A stretch of DNA of 64,000 nucleotides from Marinomonas sp. KMM3893 (GTDB lineage Bacteria > Pseudomonadota > Gammaproteobacteria > Pseudomonadales > Marinomonadaceae), in contig NZ_SJSC01000002.1 in NCBI RefSeq assembly GCF_004352855.1, forward strand, positions 677,718 to 741,717, written 5' to 3'. The notes beneath the pieces were generated by a model. It was not told the DNA's origin. It made no database searches and worked only from the letters and a program-made list of their open reading frames with translations. This document shows positions 45,095 through 55,179 of the stretch, piece by piece (the first letter of the stretch is position 1; each line of letters starts with the position of its first letter). Made by a program: the position numbers and the translations under genes.

Positions 45095-45937
45095 TTATTC
45101 CGGGGTGATCCAACTTACTTGGAAGTCAGCGTGTGCGTCTTCGGCTAACAGCTTAGTCAAAACAGGAAGAAACTCATTGGCTTCTTTTTCCAATGTCCAA
45201 GGAGGATTGACTATGATCATGCCGCTACCGGCCATACCGCGCTCTTTTTCAGAGTCCCTAATGGTCATTTCTACCAATAGCACATTTCGTATTTTGGTTG
45301 TTTCTACCGCTCTTAGCAAATTATCCGCCTGTTTGCGGTTTAATACTGGATACCAGATGGCGTAGCTGCCTTGAGGAAAGCGCTTGTGGCCATCCTGCAA
45401 TGCCTGCACAACATACTGATAATCTTTTTTCACTTCATAAGGCGGGTCCATCAGAACAAAACCGCGTTTTTGAGGAGGGGGTAGCATAGACTTCACGGCA
45501 TCAAAGCCGTTGTCTTTGACCACATTGGCTTTTCGTTTATTCGGAAATAGCGCTGCCAAAACAGGGTAATCGTTTGGGTGCAACTCACAAAGGTGAAGTT
45601 TGTCTTTTTGGCGTACATAGTAGTCGACAATTTTTGGGCTGCCCGGATAAAAGGCCAACTTATTGTCTGGGTTCATGTCCCGCACGATATCGAGTAAGGA
45701 CTCAATCGCATCCGGTAAGTTCTCTTCTTCTAATAAACGCGCGATGCCGCTTTGGAATTCTTTGTTCTTTTGTGCTTGGGCTGAATCTAGAGGATATTGA
45801 CCAATGCCTGCGTGGGTATCTAGATAGAAAAAAGGCGCATCCTTTTTAATCAGATGTTTGCAGATCTCACTGACGATGATGTGTTTTAAAATATCAGCGT
45901 GATTGCCAGCGTGATAAATATGGCGATAGCTAAGCAT
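45095..45937 (-). CDS. rlmJ: 23S rRNA (adenine2030-N6)-methyltransferase RlmJ
   Basis: 280 residues. Signatures are MLSYRHIYHAGNHADILKH at the N-terminus, FYLDTHAGIGQY, the catalytic DPPYE and FPQGSYAIWYPV. RlmJ methylates A2030 in 23S rRNA. The ATG at 45937 follows AGGAAA. The PAS-GGDEF gene starts 22 bp downstream, so the two are probably cotranscribed. Confidence 0.95.
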   Translation of the reverse strand: MLSYRHIYHAGNHADILKHIIVSEICKHLIKKDAPFFYLDTHAGIGQYPLDSAQAQKNKEFQSGIARLLEEENLPDAIESLLDIVRDMNPDNKLAFYPGSPKIVDYYVRQKDKLHLCELHPNDYPVLAALFPNKRKANVVKDNGFDAVKSMLPPPQKRGFVLMDPPYEVKKDYQYVVQALQDGHKRFPQGSYAIWYPVLNRKQADNLLRAVETTKIRNVLLVEMTIRDSEKERGMAGSGMIIVNPPWTLEKEANEFLPVLTKLLAEDAHADFQVSWITPE

Positions 45938-45957
45938 GTCGTTTCCTGTGTTCAATG

Positions 45958-46002
45958 AAAAAAGGCCGCAACGCCTAAGATGACGCTATGCGGCCTTTTG
46001 GG
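45958..46002 (-). terminator. Terminator after ilvD
   Basis: AAAAGGCCGCA / TGCGGCCTTTT stem; on the minus strand it is followed by TTTTTT. It separates ilvD from rlmJ. Confidence 0.85.
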
Positions 46003-46015
46003 TTTCTTTTATTAA

Positions 46016-47860
46016 TTATTTAAGCTGATCAAGATCGCGCACTGCGCCTTTGTCGGCACTGGTCGCAAAATGAGCATACACTTTTAATGATGTAGAGACT
46101 TTACGAGGACGGTCTTCAACCGGTCTCCAAGCATCGGCACCTTTCGCGTTCATTGTATCACGGCGTTTTTGCAATTCTTCGTCGCTAAGCAGAACATTGA
46201 TGGTGCGGTTTGGAATGTCGATACGAATAATATCGCCACTTTCTACCAAACCAATAGCGCCACCGGCAGCCGCTTCAGGAGAAACGTGACCAATAGACAA
46301 ACCAGACGTACCGCCAGAGAAGCGACCATCAGTCAATAGAGCACAGGCTTTGCCCAAGCCTTTTGATTTGATGTAAGACGTTGGGTAAAGCATTTCTTGC
46401 ATGCCCGGGCCGCCTTTTGGTCCTTCGTAACGTACGATAACCACTTCACCTGATTTTACTTTGTCATCAAGGATGTTTTTAACCGCTTCGTCTTGAGATT
46501 CTGTGATGTGAGCAGGGCCTTCAAAGACAAGGCAAGACTCGTCAACACCGGCGCTTTTCACGACACAACCATCTAGTGCGATGTTGCCGTAAAGTACGGC
46601 CAAGCCGCCTTCAAGGGAAAAGGCATTTTCAATCGAGCGAATACAGCCTTCCGCACGATCGCCATCCAGTGATGGCCAGCGAGTGGACTGACTAAAGGCC
46701 GTTTGTGTCGGAATACCAGCAGGACCCGCTTTGAAAAACTCGATGATTTCAGGCGTTGGAGAGCGCATGATATCCCATGTTTTCAGAGCTTCAAGCATGG
46801 TGTTAGAGTGCACAGTGTGACATTGATTATGCAGTAGACCAGCGCGATCCAGTTCACCTAATAAGGCAAAAATACCACCCGCACGGTGCACGTCTTCTAC
46901 GTGATATTTCGGTGAGTTAGGCGCTACTTTACATAACTGAGGAACACGACGAGACAAGCGGTCGATGTCTTCCATTGTAAAGTCCACACCCGCTTCGCGA
47001 GCAATGGCCAATAGGTGAAGAATCGTATTGGTTGACCCACCCATGGCAATGTCGAGCGTCATGGCGTTTTCAAAGGCTTCAAAGGTAGCGATGGCACGAG
47101 GAGACCATTGTGGTTCATCGTTGTCGTAGAAGCGTTTTGTGATATCGACAATGCGACGGCCTGCTTCTAGGAATAGGCGATGACGGTCAGAGTGGGTGGC
47201 AAGCGTTGTGCCGTTACCCGGTAAACTTAAACCTAGTGCTTCGGTTAGACAGTTCATTGAGTTGGCAGTAAACATCCCAGAACAAGAGCCACAAGTAGGA
47301 CAAGCAGAACGCTCGTACTCTTCGACTTTCTCATCTGAGGCGGTTGGGTCTGCCGCGATGACCATGGCATCAACCAAATCCAGTTTGTTTTCTGAAAGCT
47401 TGGTTTTACCTGCTTCCATTGGGCCACCAGAAACAAAAATCACCGGAATGTCTAGACGCATTGCTGCCATTAACATGCCAGGGGTGATTTTGTCACAGTT
47501 AGAAATACACACCAGTGCATCGGCACAGTGAGCATTGACCATGTATTCAACAGAGTCGGCAATCAAATCGCGAGAAGGTAAGCTGTAAAGCATGCCATCA
47601 TGGCCCATTGCAATACCGTCATCGACAGCAATGGTATTGAATTCTTTTGCCACGCCGCCAGCTTCTTCGATTTCTCGACAAACTAACTGGCCAAGGTCTT
47701 TAAGATGTACGTGACCTGGTACAAATTGCGTAAAAGAGTTCGCGACGGCAATGATTGGTTTATGAAAGTCATCGTCTTTCATACCAGTTGCACGCCATAA
47801 AGCGCGCGCGCCGGCCATGTTGCGGCCTGAAGTCGTTGTTTTTGAGCGATATGCTGGCAT
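46016..47860 (-). CDS. ilvD: Dihydroxy-acid dehydratase
   Basis: 614 residues (E. coli 616). This iron-sulfur enzyme makes the keto acids of valine and isoleucine. Cluster cysteines lie in [13 protein letters not shown] and [33 protein letters not shown] and [19 protein letters not shown] are further signatures. The ATG at 47860 gives the family N-terminus [17 protein letters not shown] and follows GGGGAAAG; a GTG 12 bp upstream is inside that site. No other ilv gene is near. Confidence 0.97.
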   Translation of the reverse strand: MPAYRSKTTTSGRNMAGARALWRATGMKDDDFHKPIIAVANSFTQFVPGHVHLKDLGQLVCREIEEAGGVAKEFNTIAVDDGIAMGHDGMLYSLPSRDLIADSVEYMVNAHCADALVCISNCDKITPGMLMAAMRLDIPVIFVSGGPMEAGKTKLSENKLDLVDAMVIAADPTASDEKVEEYERSACPTCGSCSGMFTANSMNCLTEALGLSLPGNGTTLATHSDRHRLFLEAGRRIVDITKRFYDNDEPQWSPRAIATFEAFENAMTLDIAMGGSTNTILHLLAIAREAGVDFTMEDIDRLSRRVPQLCKVAPNSPKYHVEDVHRAGGIFALLGELDRAGLLHNQCHTVHSNTMLEALKTWDIMRSPTPEIIEFFKAGPAGIPTQTAFSQSTRWPSLDGDRAEGCIRSIENAFSLEGGLAVLYGNIALDGCVVKSAGVDESCLVFEGPAHITESQDEAVKNILDDKVKSGEVVIVRYEGPKGGPGMQEMLYPTSYIKSKGLGKACALLTDGRFSGGTSGLSIGHVSPEAAAGGAIGLVESGDIIRIDIPNRTINVLLSDEELQKRRDTMNAKGADAWRPVEDRPRKVSTSLKVYAHFATSADKGAVRDLDQLK

Positions 47861-47994
47861 TGCTTTCCCCACAGATTTTTTTGCTTTATATAGGCACTCA
47901 TGTTACCAAGTTTATTGTCTCTGCCCAATGGCAATTTTCAGTGAACTGGGTACAGATTAAGAAAGTTATTTTTCAACGGAGCGAAGTGAAAGAC

Positions 47995-49212
47995 ATGGAC
48001 ACCTCTTTAGATAAGACTCATCACCAGGTGGTGCTGGCTCGACAGCCGATTGTAAACACCAGTCTTGCTCCTATGGGGTATGAGTTACTTTATCGCAAAA
48101 ATAGCGATGCTTTGTATGCTGAAGTCATTGATGAGGTTGGTGCTACGGCACAAGTTGTGGCCGCCAGCTTACTAGAATTGGGCATGTTGAACCTTGTTGG
48201 TGATAAAAAGGCCTTTATTAACTTTCCTCGAGCCTATTTGCTTAATCCTAATGGTGTGCCGATAGACCCTAACGTGGTGGTGATTGAGGTGCTTGAAAAT
48301 GCCCAGTTTGATCCCGTGTTATTAGCCGCTTTACGCCGTTGGAAAAAAGCAGGGTATACCATTGCGTTAGACGATTTTGTTTTTGATATTAAGCTCGTGC
48401 CGTTTATTGAGCTGGCGGATTACATAAAACTAGACATTATGGCGTTAGGGCAGGATGCGTTTCATCGCCAGGTTGAGGCACTACGAGGCTTTAAGGTTGA
48501 GATTATTGCTGAGAAAGTGGAAACCTGGGAGGAATACCAGTTTTGTCGCTTATTGGATATTAAGTACTTACAAGGTTACTTTTTTGAAAAGCCTGAGTTA
48601 ATGGCGAGCAAATCGTCCCGAGTAAATAGTATGACATTGCTGCGCTTGATGGCGGCGATGCTCAATTCATCGGAAATGGATGTGGCTGAGTTGGAGCGTC
48701 TTATCGGTCAAGATGCTGGGCTTGTTCACAAATTATTGCGCTTTCTAAATTCTCCTGTTACCGGCTTGATGGCTTCTGTCGATTCTCTCCGCTTGGCCAT
48801 TACTTTGATCGGTATGGAAAAACTGAAGTCATTGGTTAACTTGCTACTCATGTCGGAAATGACGGGGGATCGTCATGTTTTACTGCAAAGCATTATGATA
48901 CGAGCCAAGCATGCAGAGCTTTTGGCGCGCCGCAGAGCTTACGATAATGAAGACAAATATTTTCTAGCGGGCATGCTGTCGATGATCGATGTTTGTGTTG
49001 GCATACGGTTAGACAAAGCACTCAGTGAGTTACCACTTCCCCATGAGTTTATTAATGCCATTGTTCATCGTTCTGGTCGCGTCGGCCAAACACTCAATCA
49101 AGTGGAACAGTATCGTCGTGATCACGCCGTAGAAAGCAGTGAGCAAAATGAGCTTTATGAAACTTACCTAGATGCGATTAAGTGGTCAGATGGTTTTATT
49201 TCTTGTGTGTGA
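47995..49212 (+). CDS. EAL-HDOD (YuxH-like) signalling protein
   Basis: 405 residues. An N-terminal EAL domain (about 10-205) is joined to a C-terminal HDOD domain (about 210-400). The EAL motif reads ELL (GYELLYR) and the loop-6 segment that normally reads DDFGTG reads DDFVFD, so phosphodiesterase activity is doubtful; such proteins often act as c-di-GMP effectors. The start is uncertain: ATG at 47995 or GTG at 47986, near GGAG. It lies directly upstream of the CsrB-like RNA. Confidence 0.88.
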   Translation: MDTSLDKTHHQVVLARQPIVNTSLAPMGYELLYRKNSDALYAEVIDEVGATAQVVAASLLELGMLNLVGDKKAFINFPRAYLLNPNGVPIDPNVVVIEVLENAQFDPVLLAALRRWKKAGYTIALDDFVFDIKLVPFIELADYIKLDIMALGQDAFHRQVEALRGFKVEIIAEKVETWEEYQFCRLLDIKYLQGYFFEKPELMASKSSRVNSMTLLRLMAAMLNSSEMDVAELERLIGQDAGLVHKLLRFLNSPVTGLMASVDSLRLAITLIGMEKLKSLVNLLLMSEMTGDRHVLLQSIMIRAKHAELLARRRAYDNEDKYFLAGMLSMIDVCVGIRLDKALSELPLPHEFINAIVHRSGRVGQTLNQVEQYRRDHAVESSEQNELYETYLDAIKWSDGFISCV

Positions 49213-49223
49213 TGACGCTTTTT

Positions 49224-49241
49224 TGTAGGGGAAATCTGACA
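49224..49241 (+). promoter_or_regulatory. Candidate GacA/UvrY binding box
   Basis: TGTAGG-N6-CTGACA agrees with the GacA/UvrY consensus TGTAAG-N6-CTTACA at five of six bases in each half with exact spacing. Its centre is about 167 bp upstream of the predicted sRNA start, close to the distance known for the RNAs of the Gac/Rsm and BarA/UvrY systems. Confidence 0.55.
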
Positions 49242-49302
49242 TTCTTGTAGTCCTTAACCTATTGTTATGTAGTAAAAAAGGAGAGAATGTGTGTTTTTAT
49301 TA

Positions 49303-49315
49303 TAAGTTATTGATT
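49303..49315 (-). promoter_or_regulatory. Candidate IHF site
   Basis: On the minus strand AATCAATAACTTA matches the IHF consensus WATCAANNNNTTR exactly. It lies in an AT-rich stretch between the GacA-like box and the sRNA promoter, as reported for csrB in enterobacteria. Confidence 0.5.
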
Positions 49316-49365
49316 TATAAGTATTTTGCATTTGTTTTTTAGCTTATTTTCTGTTTTTTCTTTGC

Positions 49366-49393
49366 TTGTTATTTACTTATTTCGTGTTACATT
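49366..49393 (+). promoter_or_regulatory. Predicted sigma70 promoter of the CsrB-like RNA
   Basis: TTGTTA (-35, 49366-49371) and TACATT (-10, 49388-49393) are 16 bp apart, predicting a transcript start near 49400. Confidence 0.6.
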
Positions 49394-49399
49394 TAACTC

Positions 49400-49651
49400 A
49401 TCCAAAGGGAATTCACGGATGATTGGCATAGGAAGTGCACCAAACAGGATGTTGGTGGATAAATGGAGAGGACTAGGATGGTCTTTGCTATGGATGAGCG
49501 AAACGGATTTAACAAGGCTCAATGGATTGTGTCGGATTAACAGGGAATGGTTGATAGCTTCTGGAAGAAGCAAGCAGGGATGTTAACTCATTGGATGAGT
49601 CGCTTAACAGGATGTGAAGCGATAATAGGGCGACTTAGGTCGCCCTTTTTT
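49400..49651 (+). ncRNA. csrB: CsrB/RsmZ-like regulatory RNA that binds CsrA
   Basis: About 252 nt ending in a strong terminator. Between 49400 and 49620 there are 17 GGA triplets, many as CAGGATG, TGGATGA, CGGATTA or CAGGGA, where about three or four would be expected by chance. CsrA recognises GGA in hairpin loops, so this RNA should sequester several CsrA dimers and relieve repression of CsrA targets. The region lacks a credible protein gene. It lies between an EAL-HDOD gene and ferredoxin, with a Gac-type box, IHF site and promoter upstream. The 5' end is predicted, not measured. The symbol means function class only. Confidence 0.85.
49627..49651 (+). terminator. Terminator of the CsrB-like RNA
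   Basis: AGGGCGAC-TTAG-GTCGCCCT hairpin followed by five further T residues. Confidence 0.92.
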
Positions 49652-49684
49652 GTGCCTGCTATTTTGCGTAGCACACTCAAAAAC

Positions 49685-49710
49685 AAAAAAAAGCGACATC
49701 CGCCGCTTTT
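49685..49710 (-). terminator. Terminator after the ferredoxin gene
   Basis: AAAAGCG / CGCTTTT stem with an 8-nt loop; on the minus strand it runs into TTTTTT. Confidence 0.65.
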
Positions 49711-49741
49711 ATATTGTCATCCTAAGTGCCGAGAAACGTGA

Positions 49742-50065
49742 TTAACGCTCTAGGTACTCAAGCTTATCTTCAACACCATCCCAGGTTGCTGCGTCAGCCA
49801 TAGCGTCTTTCTTTTCAGTGATGTTTGGCCAAATCAAAGCAAGATCTTGGTTTAGTTCAACAAACACTTCTTGATCTGCTGGCAGCTCATCTTCAGAGAA
49901 AATGGCATTAGCTGGACATTCAGGTTCACAAAGCGCGCAATCAATACACTCATCTGGGTTGATGGCTAAGAAATTAGGACCTTCGTAGAAACAGTCAACA
50001 GGGCAGACTTCTACACAGTCAGTGTATTTGCAGCGAATGCAGTTATCGGTAACGATGAAAGCCAT
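49742..50065 (-). CDS. fdxA: 7Fe-8S ferredoxin FdxA
   Basis: 107 residues. Cysteines 9, 17, 21, 25 and 40, 43, 46, 50 fit one 3Fe-4S and one 4Fe-4S cluster (CxxxxxxxC..CP and [12 protein letters not shown]). The C-terminal extension (EDKLEYLER) is typical of FdxA from gammaproteobacteria. The ATG at 50065 follows GAGGAGA; an in-frame start 15 bp upstream is within that site. Electron partner unknown. In many gammaproteobacteria fdxA lies beside mutS, as here. Confidence 0.95.
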   Translation of the reverse strand: MAFIVTDNCIRCKYTDCVEVCPVDCFYEGPNFLAINPDECIDCALCEPECPANAIFSEDELPADQEVFVELNQDLALIWPNITEKKDAMADAATWDGVEDKLEYLER

Positions 50066-50189
50066 TCGACTTCTCCTCACAAGCTAGTAAATATAATTGT
50101 TCGTCATTTTAGAGGCATAGGCGGTTTGGCATCAAGCAGCAATCGCCTATCCTCTACATTTATCCGCTATTAGCTTATTCATCTGGTGC

Positions 50190-52805
50190 TTAAAAGTCAG
50201 ATTTTAAGCGATACAACTCATTGATTGCCTGTTGGGGCGTCATATTGTCTAGGTCCAACTCGCTGATAGCGTCTTTCAGCGCATTTTGATCCGCTTGGGC
50301 AAATAAATCAGGTTGTTGCGGTGAATAGAGCTCGCTTTTTTCTTTTACTTTTGGCGCCGTTGCTATCTCCACCGTGGAGGCGTCCACTCCCGTGGTCACT
50401 TCTAGCTGAACAAGCTTTTGCTTTGCATGGCTGATGACGTTTCTTGGAACGCCTGCGAGTTGCGCGACTTGTAACCCATAAGATTGGCTAGCGGGACCGG
50501 CATGAACCTTGTGCAAAAAGACGATTTCATCATCGTACTCTGTGGCGGTTAGATGAACGTTTGCCGCGTTTTCAAGTTGCTCAGCAAGTGTTGTCAGCTC
50601 GAAATAATGGGTGGCAAACAATACATAGCATTTTAATTGATTCGCTAAGTAATCAACCGCAGCCCATGCCAATGATAAGCCGTCAAAGGTACTGGTACCA
50701 CGCCCAACTTCATCCATTAATACTAGGCTTTGTTGGCTGGCATTATTGAGTATATTGGCAGTTTCTGTCATTTCTACCATGAAGGTAGAGCGGCCACCGG
50801 CCAAATCGTCTGAAGAGCCCATGCGGGTAAAAATACGATCGACCACTGAGATGGACGCGGCTTCTGCAGGGACAAAAGACCCAGTGTGCGCTAATAACGC
50901 GATCAAGGCGATTTGGCGCATATAGGTCGATTTACCACCCATGTTAGGGCCTGTGATCATCAACAGCGAGCGCTTCTCATGCATATCTAAATCATTGGGA
51001 ACAAACGGTTCTGAAATAACCGCTTCGACAACAGGGTGGCGACCGCCTTGGATTTGAATGCCGCCGCGATTATGCAGCTCAGGGCAAGCCAAGTTTAAGG
51101 TCTCTGCGCGCTCGCTAAAGTTACTTAACACATCCAGTTGGGCTAATGCTTGGCTTGTCGTTTGCAACTCAGTCAGGGAGTTATTTAACTGATCAAGTAG
51201 GTCTTCATAAAGCTCTTTTTCACGCGCAAGTGCTTTTGACTTGGCGCTTAACGCCTTGTCTTCAAATGTTTTTAATTCTGGGGTAATAAAACGTTCGGCA
51301 TTTTTAAGTGTCTGGCGGCGAATGTATTCCACAGGAGCTTGATCGGAATGCAAACGGCTGATTTCAATGTAGTAGCCATGCACACGGTTAAAGCCAACTT
51401 TTAGCGAGCTGATGCCTGTGCGTTCTTTTTCACTGCGTTCCATTTCGGCTAGGTAGTCAGTCGCGTTCGTGGACAGAGATAACAACTCATCCAGTTCTGC
51501 ATCATAGCCTTTTGCAAAGACGCCACCGTCACGCACCACAGAAGGAGGGTTTTCGACTAACGCACTGATCAGTGTGTTTGTCATCTCTGGTTGGGCAATA
51601 ATACGGCTGTTAAGTTGCGCTAAGCGCTCAGCTTGCGTGTCAGCAATAAGTTGGTTGATTTCTGGAACGGCTTCTAACGCCAGTCTTAATCTGAGTAAAT
51701 CCCGCGGACGTGCAGAGCGCAGCGCGACACGAGACAAAATACGCTCGAGATCGCCTACTTTTTTAAGTGGCGCTTCCAGCATTGAAAACAAGCGCTGATC
51801 TTTGAGTTCAGCCACAACTTGTTGGCGTGCCAGTATTTCGCCTAAGTCACGAATAGGGGTGTGCAACCAACGTTTCAATAAGCGGCTGCCCATGGGGGTC
51901 GCACATTCATCCAACACGCTGATTAACGTGTTGCTTGTGCCACCGGCAAGATTGATATCAATTTCCAAGTTGCGTCGTGTTGCGCCGTCGATCAGCACCG
52001 AATCGTCTTTATGTTCGACTGTGATCGATTGAATATGGGGCAACGCGGAGCGCTGAGTGTCCTTGGCGTATTGCAACAGAGCGCCAGCCGATGCCACAGC
52101 AGCAGTCAGTGCCTCGCAACCAAAGCCAGATAAGTCTTTGGTATTGAATTGTTGGATTAATTGGCGATAGCTGGATTCATAATCAAAGTGCCAAGGACCG
52201 AGTTCAGAGACGCCTTTTTCTAGATTGATCGTTTTGCGTGCTGGAAAGTCTTCAGAAATAAGAATCTCTCTGGGTGTCAGACGTTGCAATTCGCTTGCTA
52301 GAGCGTCATAGCCATCGACTTCGAATACGCAAAAGCGGCCACTTGCCATGTCGAGATAAGAAAAACCAAAAACATCTAGGCCTTTTCGGCTTTGGTGAGC
52401 AATAGACAGTAATAAGTTTTCGCGTTTTTCTTCTAAATAGGCTTCATCACTGATGGTACCAGGAGTCACAATGCGTGCGACCTGGCGCTCGACTGGGCCT
52501 TTGCTGGTGGCTGGGTCGCCAATTTGCTCAACAACAACAACGGATTCGCCAAGGCGAACAAGGCGAGCAATGTAATTTTCTGCGGCGTGGAATGGAATGC
52601 CGGCCATCGGAATAGGTTGGCCGGCAGAGGAGCCTCGTGCCGTTAACGTAATATCGAGCAATTGTGCCGCGCGTTTTGCATCGTCATAGAATAGCTCATA
52701 AAAATCACCCATTCGATAAAACAGTAATTGTTTAGGGTGCTGAGACTTTAAACTAAAGTATTGGCGCATCATGGGCGTGTGATTGTCTGGTGACGTTTTA
52801 CTCAT
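50190..52805 (-). CDS. mutS: DNA mismatch repair protein MutS
   Basis: 871 residues (E. coli 853). It recognises mismatches and recruits MutL. The mismatch-reading motif [11 protein letters not shown] (Phe-x-Glu) is near the N-terminus; the ATPase P-loop is [13 protein letters not shown], with [18 protein letters not shown] and FATHYFELT. An acidic C-terminal tail ends with [10 protein letters not shown]. The ATG at 52805 gives [17 protein letters not shown]; an in-frame extension of 58 codons upstream is not of the family and overlaps the divergent pncC. Confidence 0.97.
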   Translation of the reverse strand: MSKTSPDNHTPMMRQYFSLKSQHPKQLLFYRMGDFYELFYDDAKRAAQLLDITLTARGSSAGQPIPMAGIPFHAAENYIARLVRLGESVVVVEQIGDPATSKGPVERQVARIVTPGTISDEAYLEEKRENLLLSIAHQSRKGLDVFGFSYLDMASGRFCVFEVDGYDALASELQRLTPREILISEDFPARKTINLEKGVSELGPWHFDYESSYRQLIQQFNTKDLSGFGCEALTAAVASAGALLQYAKDTQRSALPHIQSITVEHKDDSVLIDGATRRNLEIDINLAGGTSNTLISVLDECATPMGSRLLKRWLHTPIRDLGEILARQQVVAELKDQRLFSMLEAPLKKVGDLERILSRVALRSARPRDLLRLRLALEAVPEINQLIADTQAERLAQLNSRIIAQPEMTNTLISALVENPPSVVRDGGVFAKGYDAELDELLSLSTNATDYLAEMERSEKERTGISSLKVGFNRVHGYYIEISRLHSDQAPVEYIRRQTLKNAERFITPELKTFEDKALSAKSKALAREKELYEDLLDQLNNSLTELQTTSQALAQLDVLSNFSERAETLNLACPELHNRGGIQIQGGRHPVVEAVISEPFVPNDLDMHEKRSLLMITGPNMGGKSTYMRQIALIALLAHTGSFVPAEAASISVVDRIFTRMGSSDDLAGGRSTFMVEMTETANILNNASQQSLVLMDEVGRGTSTFDGLSLAWAAVDYLANQLKCYVLFATHYFELTTLAEQLENAANVHLTATEYDDEIVFLHKVHAGPASQSYGLQVAQLAGVPRNVISHAKQKLVQLEVTTGVDASTVEIATAPKVKEKSELYSPQQPDLFAQADQNALKDAISELDLDNMTPQQAINELYRLKSDF

Positions 52806-52884
52806 GCGATTTGCTCGATTGTGATCCAAAAATAAGAGCGCTATTCTACGGGAAATTGAATCAGGATTTAAGGTGTGAAATAAC

Positions 52885-53385
52885 ATGAGTCGAATGCAAG
52901 AAATGACGCAAGCAGCACAGCGGGCTGCGACCGCATTGCAAGACTGTGATTGGCAGCTAGTGACGGCGGAGTCCTGCACGGGAGGATTAATTGGCGCGGT
53001 TTGTACTGAGTTGTCGGGCAGTTCTGCTTGGTTTTTTGGTGGCGTGATCAGTTATGCCAATGAGGCGAAAGAAAACGCCTTGTCTGTGCAGCACAGCACC
53101 TTGGAAAGCGAAGGGGCTGTATCGGCGCAGACGGTGAAGGAGATGTGCGCCGGCGCTTTATTATTAGGAGGCGATATGGCCGTCGCAGTCAGTGGCGTGG
53201 CTGGACCAACAGGAGGGTCTAAAGAAAAACCTGTCGGTTGTGTTTATATTGCTTGGAAAATAAGAGATCAAGACGCTGAGGCGGTGCGTTTTCAGTTCTC
53301 TGGTGATCGTCAAAGCGTCCGAGAAGCCACCGTCATTACCGCCTTAGAAGGTGTGGTAGAGAGGATTTTGCAGCAAGAAAAATAA
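52885..53385 (+). CDS. pncC: Nicotinamide-nucleotide amidase PncC (CinA C-terminal family)
   Basis: 166 residues. PncC deamidates NMN to NaMN in NAD recycling. Signature segments are [46 protein letters not shown] and [20 protein letters not shown]. It is the short form without the N-terminal molybdopterin-binding-like domain of CinA. It lies between mutS (divergent) and recA, as in many gammaproteobacteria. Confidence 0.95.
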   Translation: MSRMQEMTQAAQRAATALQDCDWQLVTAESCTGGLIGAVCTELSGSSAWFFGGVISYANEAKENALSVQHSTLESEGAVSAQTVKEMCAGALLLGGDMAVAVSGVAGPTGGSKEKPVGCVYIAWKIRDQDAEAVRFQFSGDRQSVREATVITALEGVVERILQQEK

Positions 53386-53387
53386 TA

Positions 53388-53403
53388 CTGTTTTTATATA
53401 CAG
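53388..53403 (+). promoter_or_regulatory. LexA (SOS) box of recA
   Basis: CTGTTTTTATATACAG fits CTGT-N8-ACAG exactly. It lies 70 bp before recA, 3 bp after the pncC stop and just upstream of the -35. Confidence 0.9.
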
Positions 53404-53409
53404 TATTTC

Positions 53410-53438
53410 TTGAGCTTCTTAATAAAAACCGCTAGAGT
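53410..53438 (+). promoter_or_regulatory. recA promoter
   Basis: TTGAGC (-35, 53410-53415) and TAGAGT (-10, 53433-53438) with a 17-bp spacer, immediately after the LexA box. Confidence 0.65.
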
Positions 53439-53473
53439 TAGCCACAACGAAAATTAGCCACAAGGATTCCACT

Positions 53474-54523
53474 ATGTCATCTATTGCAGACAATAAGAAA
53501 AAAGCGCTAGACGCAGCGCTGTCTCAAATCGAGCGTCAATTTGGTAAAGGCGCCATCATGAAGATGGGCGAAGGTGCTAAGCTTGATATTGATACGGTTT
53601 CTACTGGATCGCTCGGTCTGGATATTGCGCTAGGTGCTGGTGGACTTCCTTATGGTCGTATTTGTGAAATATACGGCCCTGAGTCTTCAGGTAAAACGAC
53701 ACTAACGCTAAGCGTGATTGCCGAAGCTCAGAAACAAGGTAAAACCTGTGCTTTTATTGATGCCGAGCACGCTCTTGATCCTTCATACGCTGAAAAACTA
53801 GGCGTTAACATCGCTGACTTATTGATCTCGCAACCTGATACCGGTGAGCAAGCGCTTGAAATCGTAGACATGTTGGTTCGCTCTAACAGTGTTGACGTGA
53901 TCATTGTTGACTCGGTAGCGGCGTTGGTACCTAAGTCTGAAATCGAAGGCGAAATGGGCAGCTCTTCTGTTGGTGTACAGGCGCGTTTACTGTCACAAGC
54001 AATGCGTAAGCTAACAGGCTCGATCAAAAATGCGAACTGCTTGGTTGTCTTTATTAACCAGATTCGTATGAAAATTGGCGTCATGTTCGGATCACCAGAA
54101 ACAACGACTGGTGGTAACGCACTGAAATTCTACTCTTCTGTTCGTTTGGATATCCGCCGTATCGGATCGGTTAAACAGGGCGAGGAAGTGGTAGGTAATG
54201 AGACACGAGTTAAAGTCGTTAAAAACAAAATCGCTCCTCCGTTTAAACAAGCAGAATTCCAAATCCACTACGGTGCAGGTATTTACCGCATGGGTGAGAT
54301 TATTGACTTGGGTGTGAAACAAGGTTTTGTCGACAAAGCCGGCGCCTGGTATGCCTATGCAGGCAATAAAATTGGCCAAGGTAAAGCCAATGCCGCTCAA
54401 TTCTTAGCGGAAAACCCAGACATGGCGAAAGAAATCGAAGCTAAGATCCGTGAAGATTTGTTGCCAAAGGGATCGCCTGTTGCTGACGCCGCGAAAGATG
54501 TTGAAGCTGAAGCAGAAGAGTAA
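53474..54523 (+). CDS. recA: Recombinase RecA
   Basis: 349 residues. RecA forms filaments on single-stranded DNA for strand exchange and triggers LexA cleavage. Walker A is [10 protein letters not shown] at about residues 67-76; [22 protein letters not shown] and [33 protein letters not shown] are the L1/L2 region signatures. Acidic C-terminal tail. Induced by DNA damage via the LexA box upstream. Ribosome site AAGGA. Confidence 0.98.
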   Translation: MSSIADNKKKALDAALSQIERQFGKGAIMKMGEGAKLDIDTVSTGSLGLDIALGAGGLPYGRICEIYGPESSGKTTLTLSVIAEAQKQGKTCAFIDAEHALDPSYAEKLGVNIADLLISQPDTGEQALEIVDMLVRSNSVDVIIVDSVAALVPKSEIEGEMGSSSVGVQARLLSQAMRKLTGSIKNANCLVVFINQIRMKIGVMFGSPETTTGGNALKFYSSVRLDIRRIGSVKQGEEVVGNETRVKVVKNKIAPPFKQAEFQIHYGAGIYRMGEIIDLGVKQGFVDKAGAWYAYAGNKIGQGKANAAQFLAENPDMAKEIEAKIREDLLPKGSPVADAAKDVEAEAEE

Positions 54524-54560
54524 TTAGACGCTGAACTGTCATCTTGGTGTTTTTTGAAAG

Positions 54561-54586
54561 AAGCAGGCTTTAAGCCTGCTTTTTTT
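54561..54586 (+). terminator. Terminator after recA
   Basis: AGCAGGCT / AGCCTGCT stem with a 3-nt loop followed by TTTTTT. Confidence 0.9.
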
Positions 54587-54627
54587 ATGACTGTTTTCTA
54601 GCGGGTAATAGGGTTATGACGGCATCT

Positions 54628-55080
54628 TTATGCGTCTGAGTTTGGCGCTAGGGCGTAGTTAATTTGGTCAAAATTAAAGCCTCGGTATTGTAGGTAGCGC
54701 ATTTGTTTGGCCTTTTCTTTGAAGTCTTTCGTCTGACCGTCACCAAATTTTCTTTCTTTTAATTCTTTGGCTAACTCAAACCAATCGGCATCACTGTCTT
54801 GGATGGCTTGATTAGCAAGCGCCTCTTTAATTCCTTTTCTCATAAGCTCTTGTTTGATTCTTAAGGCGCCAAGAGGTTTGTTTATTCGGCTGCGCACAAA
54901 CATCTCTGCAAAGCGTTGGTCGTTCAGGTAGTTCATTTCAATAAGAGACTGGATCGTAGTGGCAATGTCTTCTGCGCTATGTCCACGTTGTTTTAACTTA
55001 CTTTGTATTTCTTTGACGGCGTGCTCTCGACCACCTAGTAGAATAAGCGCGTGGTCCATGGTGGAAGGGGATGTGTACAT
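54628..55080 (-). CDS. recX: Regulatory protein RecX
   Basis: 150 residues. RecX caps or disassembles RecA filaments and inhibits RecA. RecX features are the repeated three-helix modules: GREHAVKEIQSKLKQRGHS, LNDQRFAEMFVRSRINKPLGALRIKQELMRKGI, and the C-terminal RYLQYRGFNFDQINYAL. Unusually it is convergent with recA rather than downstream on the same strand, so it is not read from the recA promoter. Start uncertain: an in-frame ATG at 55122 also exists and neither has a good ribosome site. Confidence 0.85.
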   Translation of the reverse strand: MYTSPSTMDHALILLGGREHAVKEIQSKLKQRGHSAEDIATTIQSLIEMNYLNDQRFAEMFVRSRINKPLGALRIKQELMRKGIKEALANQAIQDSDADWFELAKELKERKFGDGQTKDFKEKAKQMRYLQYRGFNFDQINYALAPNSDA

Positions 55081-55179
55081 TAGGGGGTGTCTCTTTATGC
55101 TAGCGTTTCTGTATTTTAGCATTGATCAGAATGAGAGGATTCTATATTTTCTTTTATAATAATCTCATTTTTTTCATTT

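Noticed and set aside
49326..49586. An 86-codon open frame across the sRNA promoter and body
   Set aside because: No ribosome site, no family resemblance, and the GGA repeats, promoter and terminator explain the region better as RNA.
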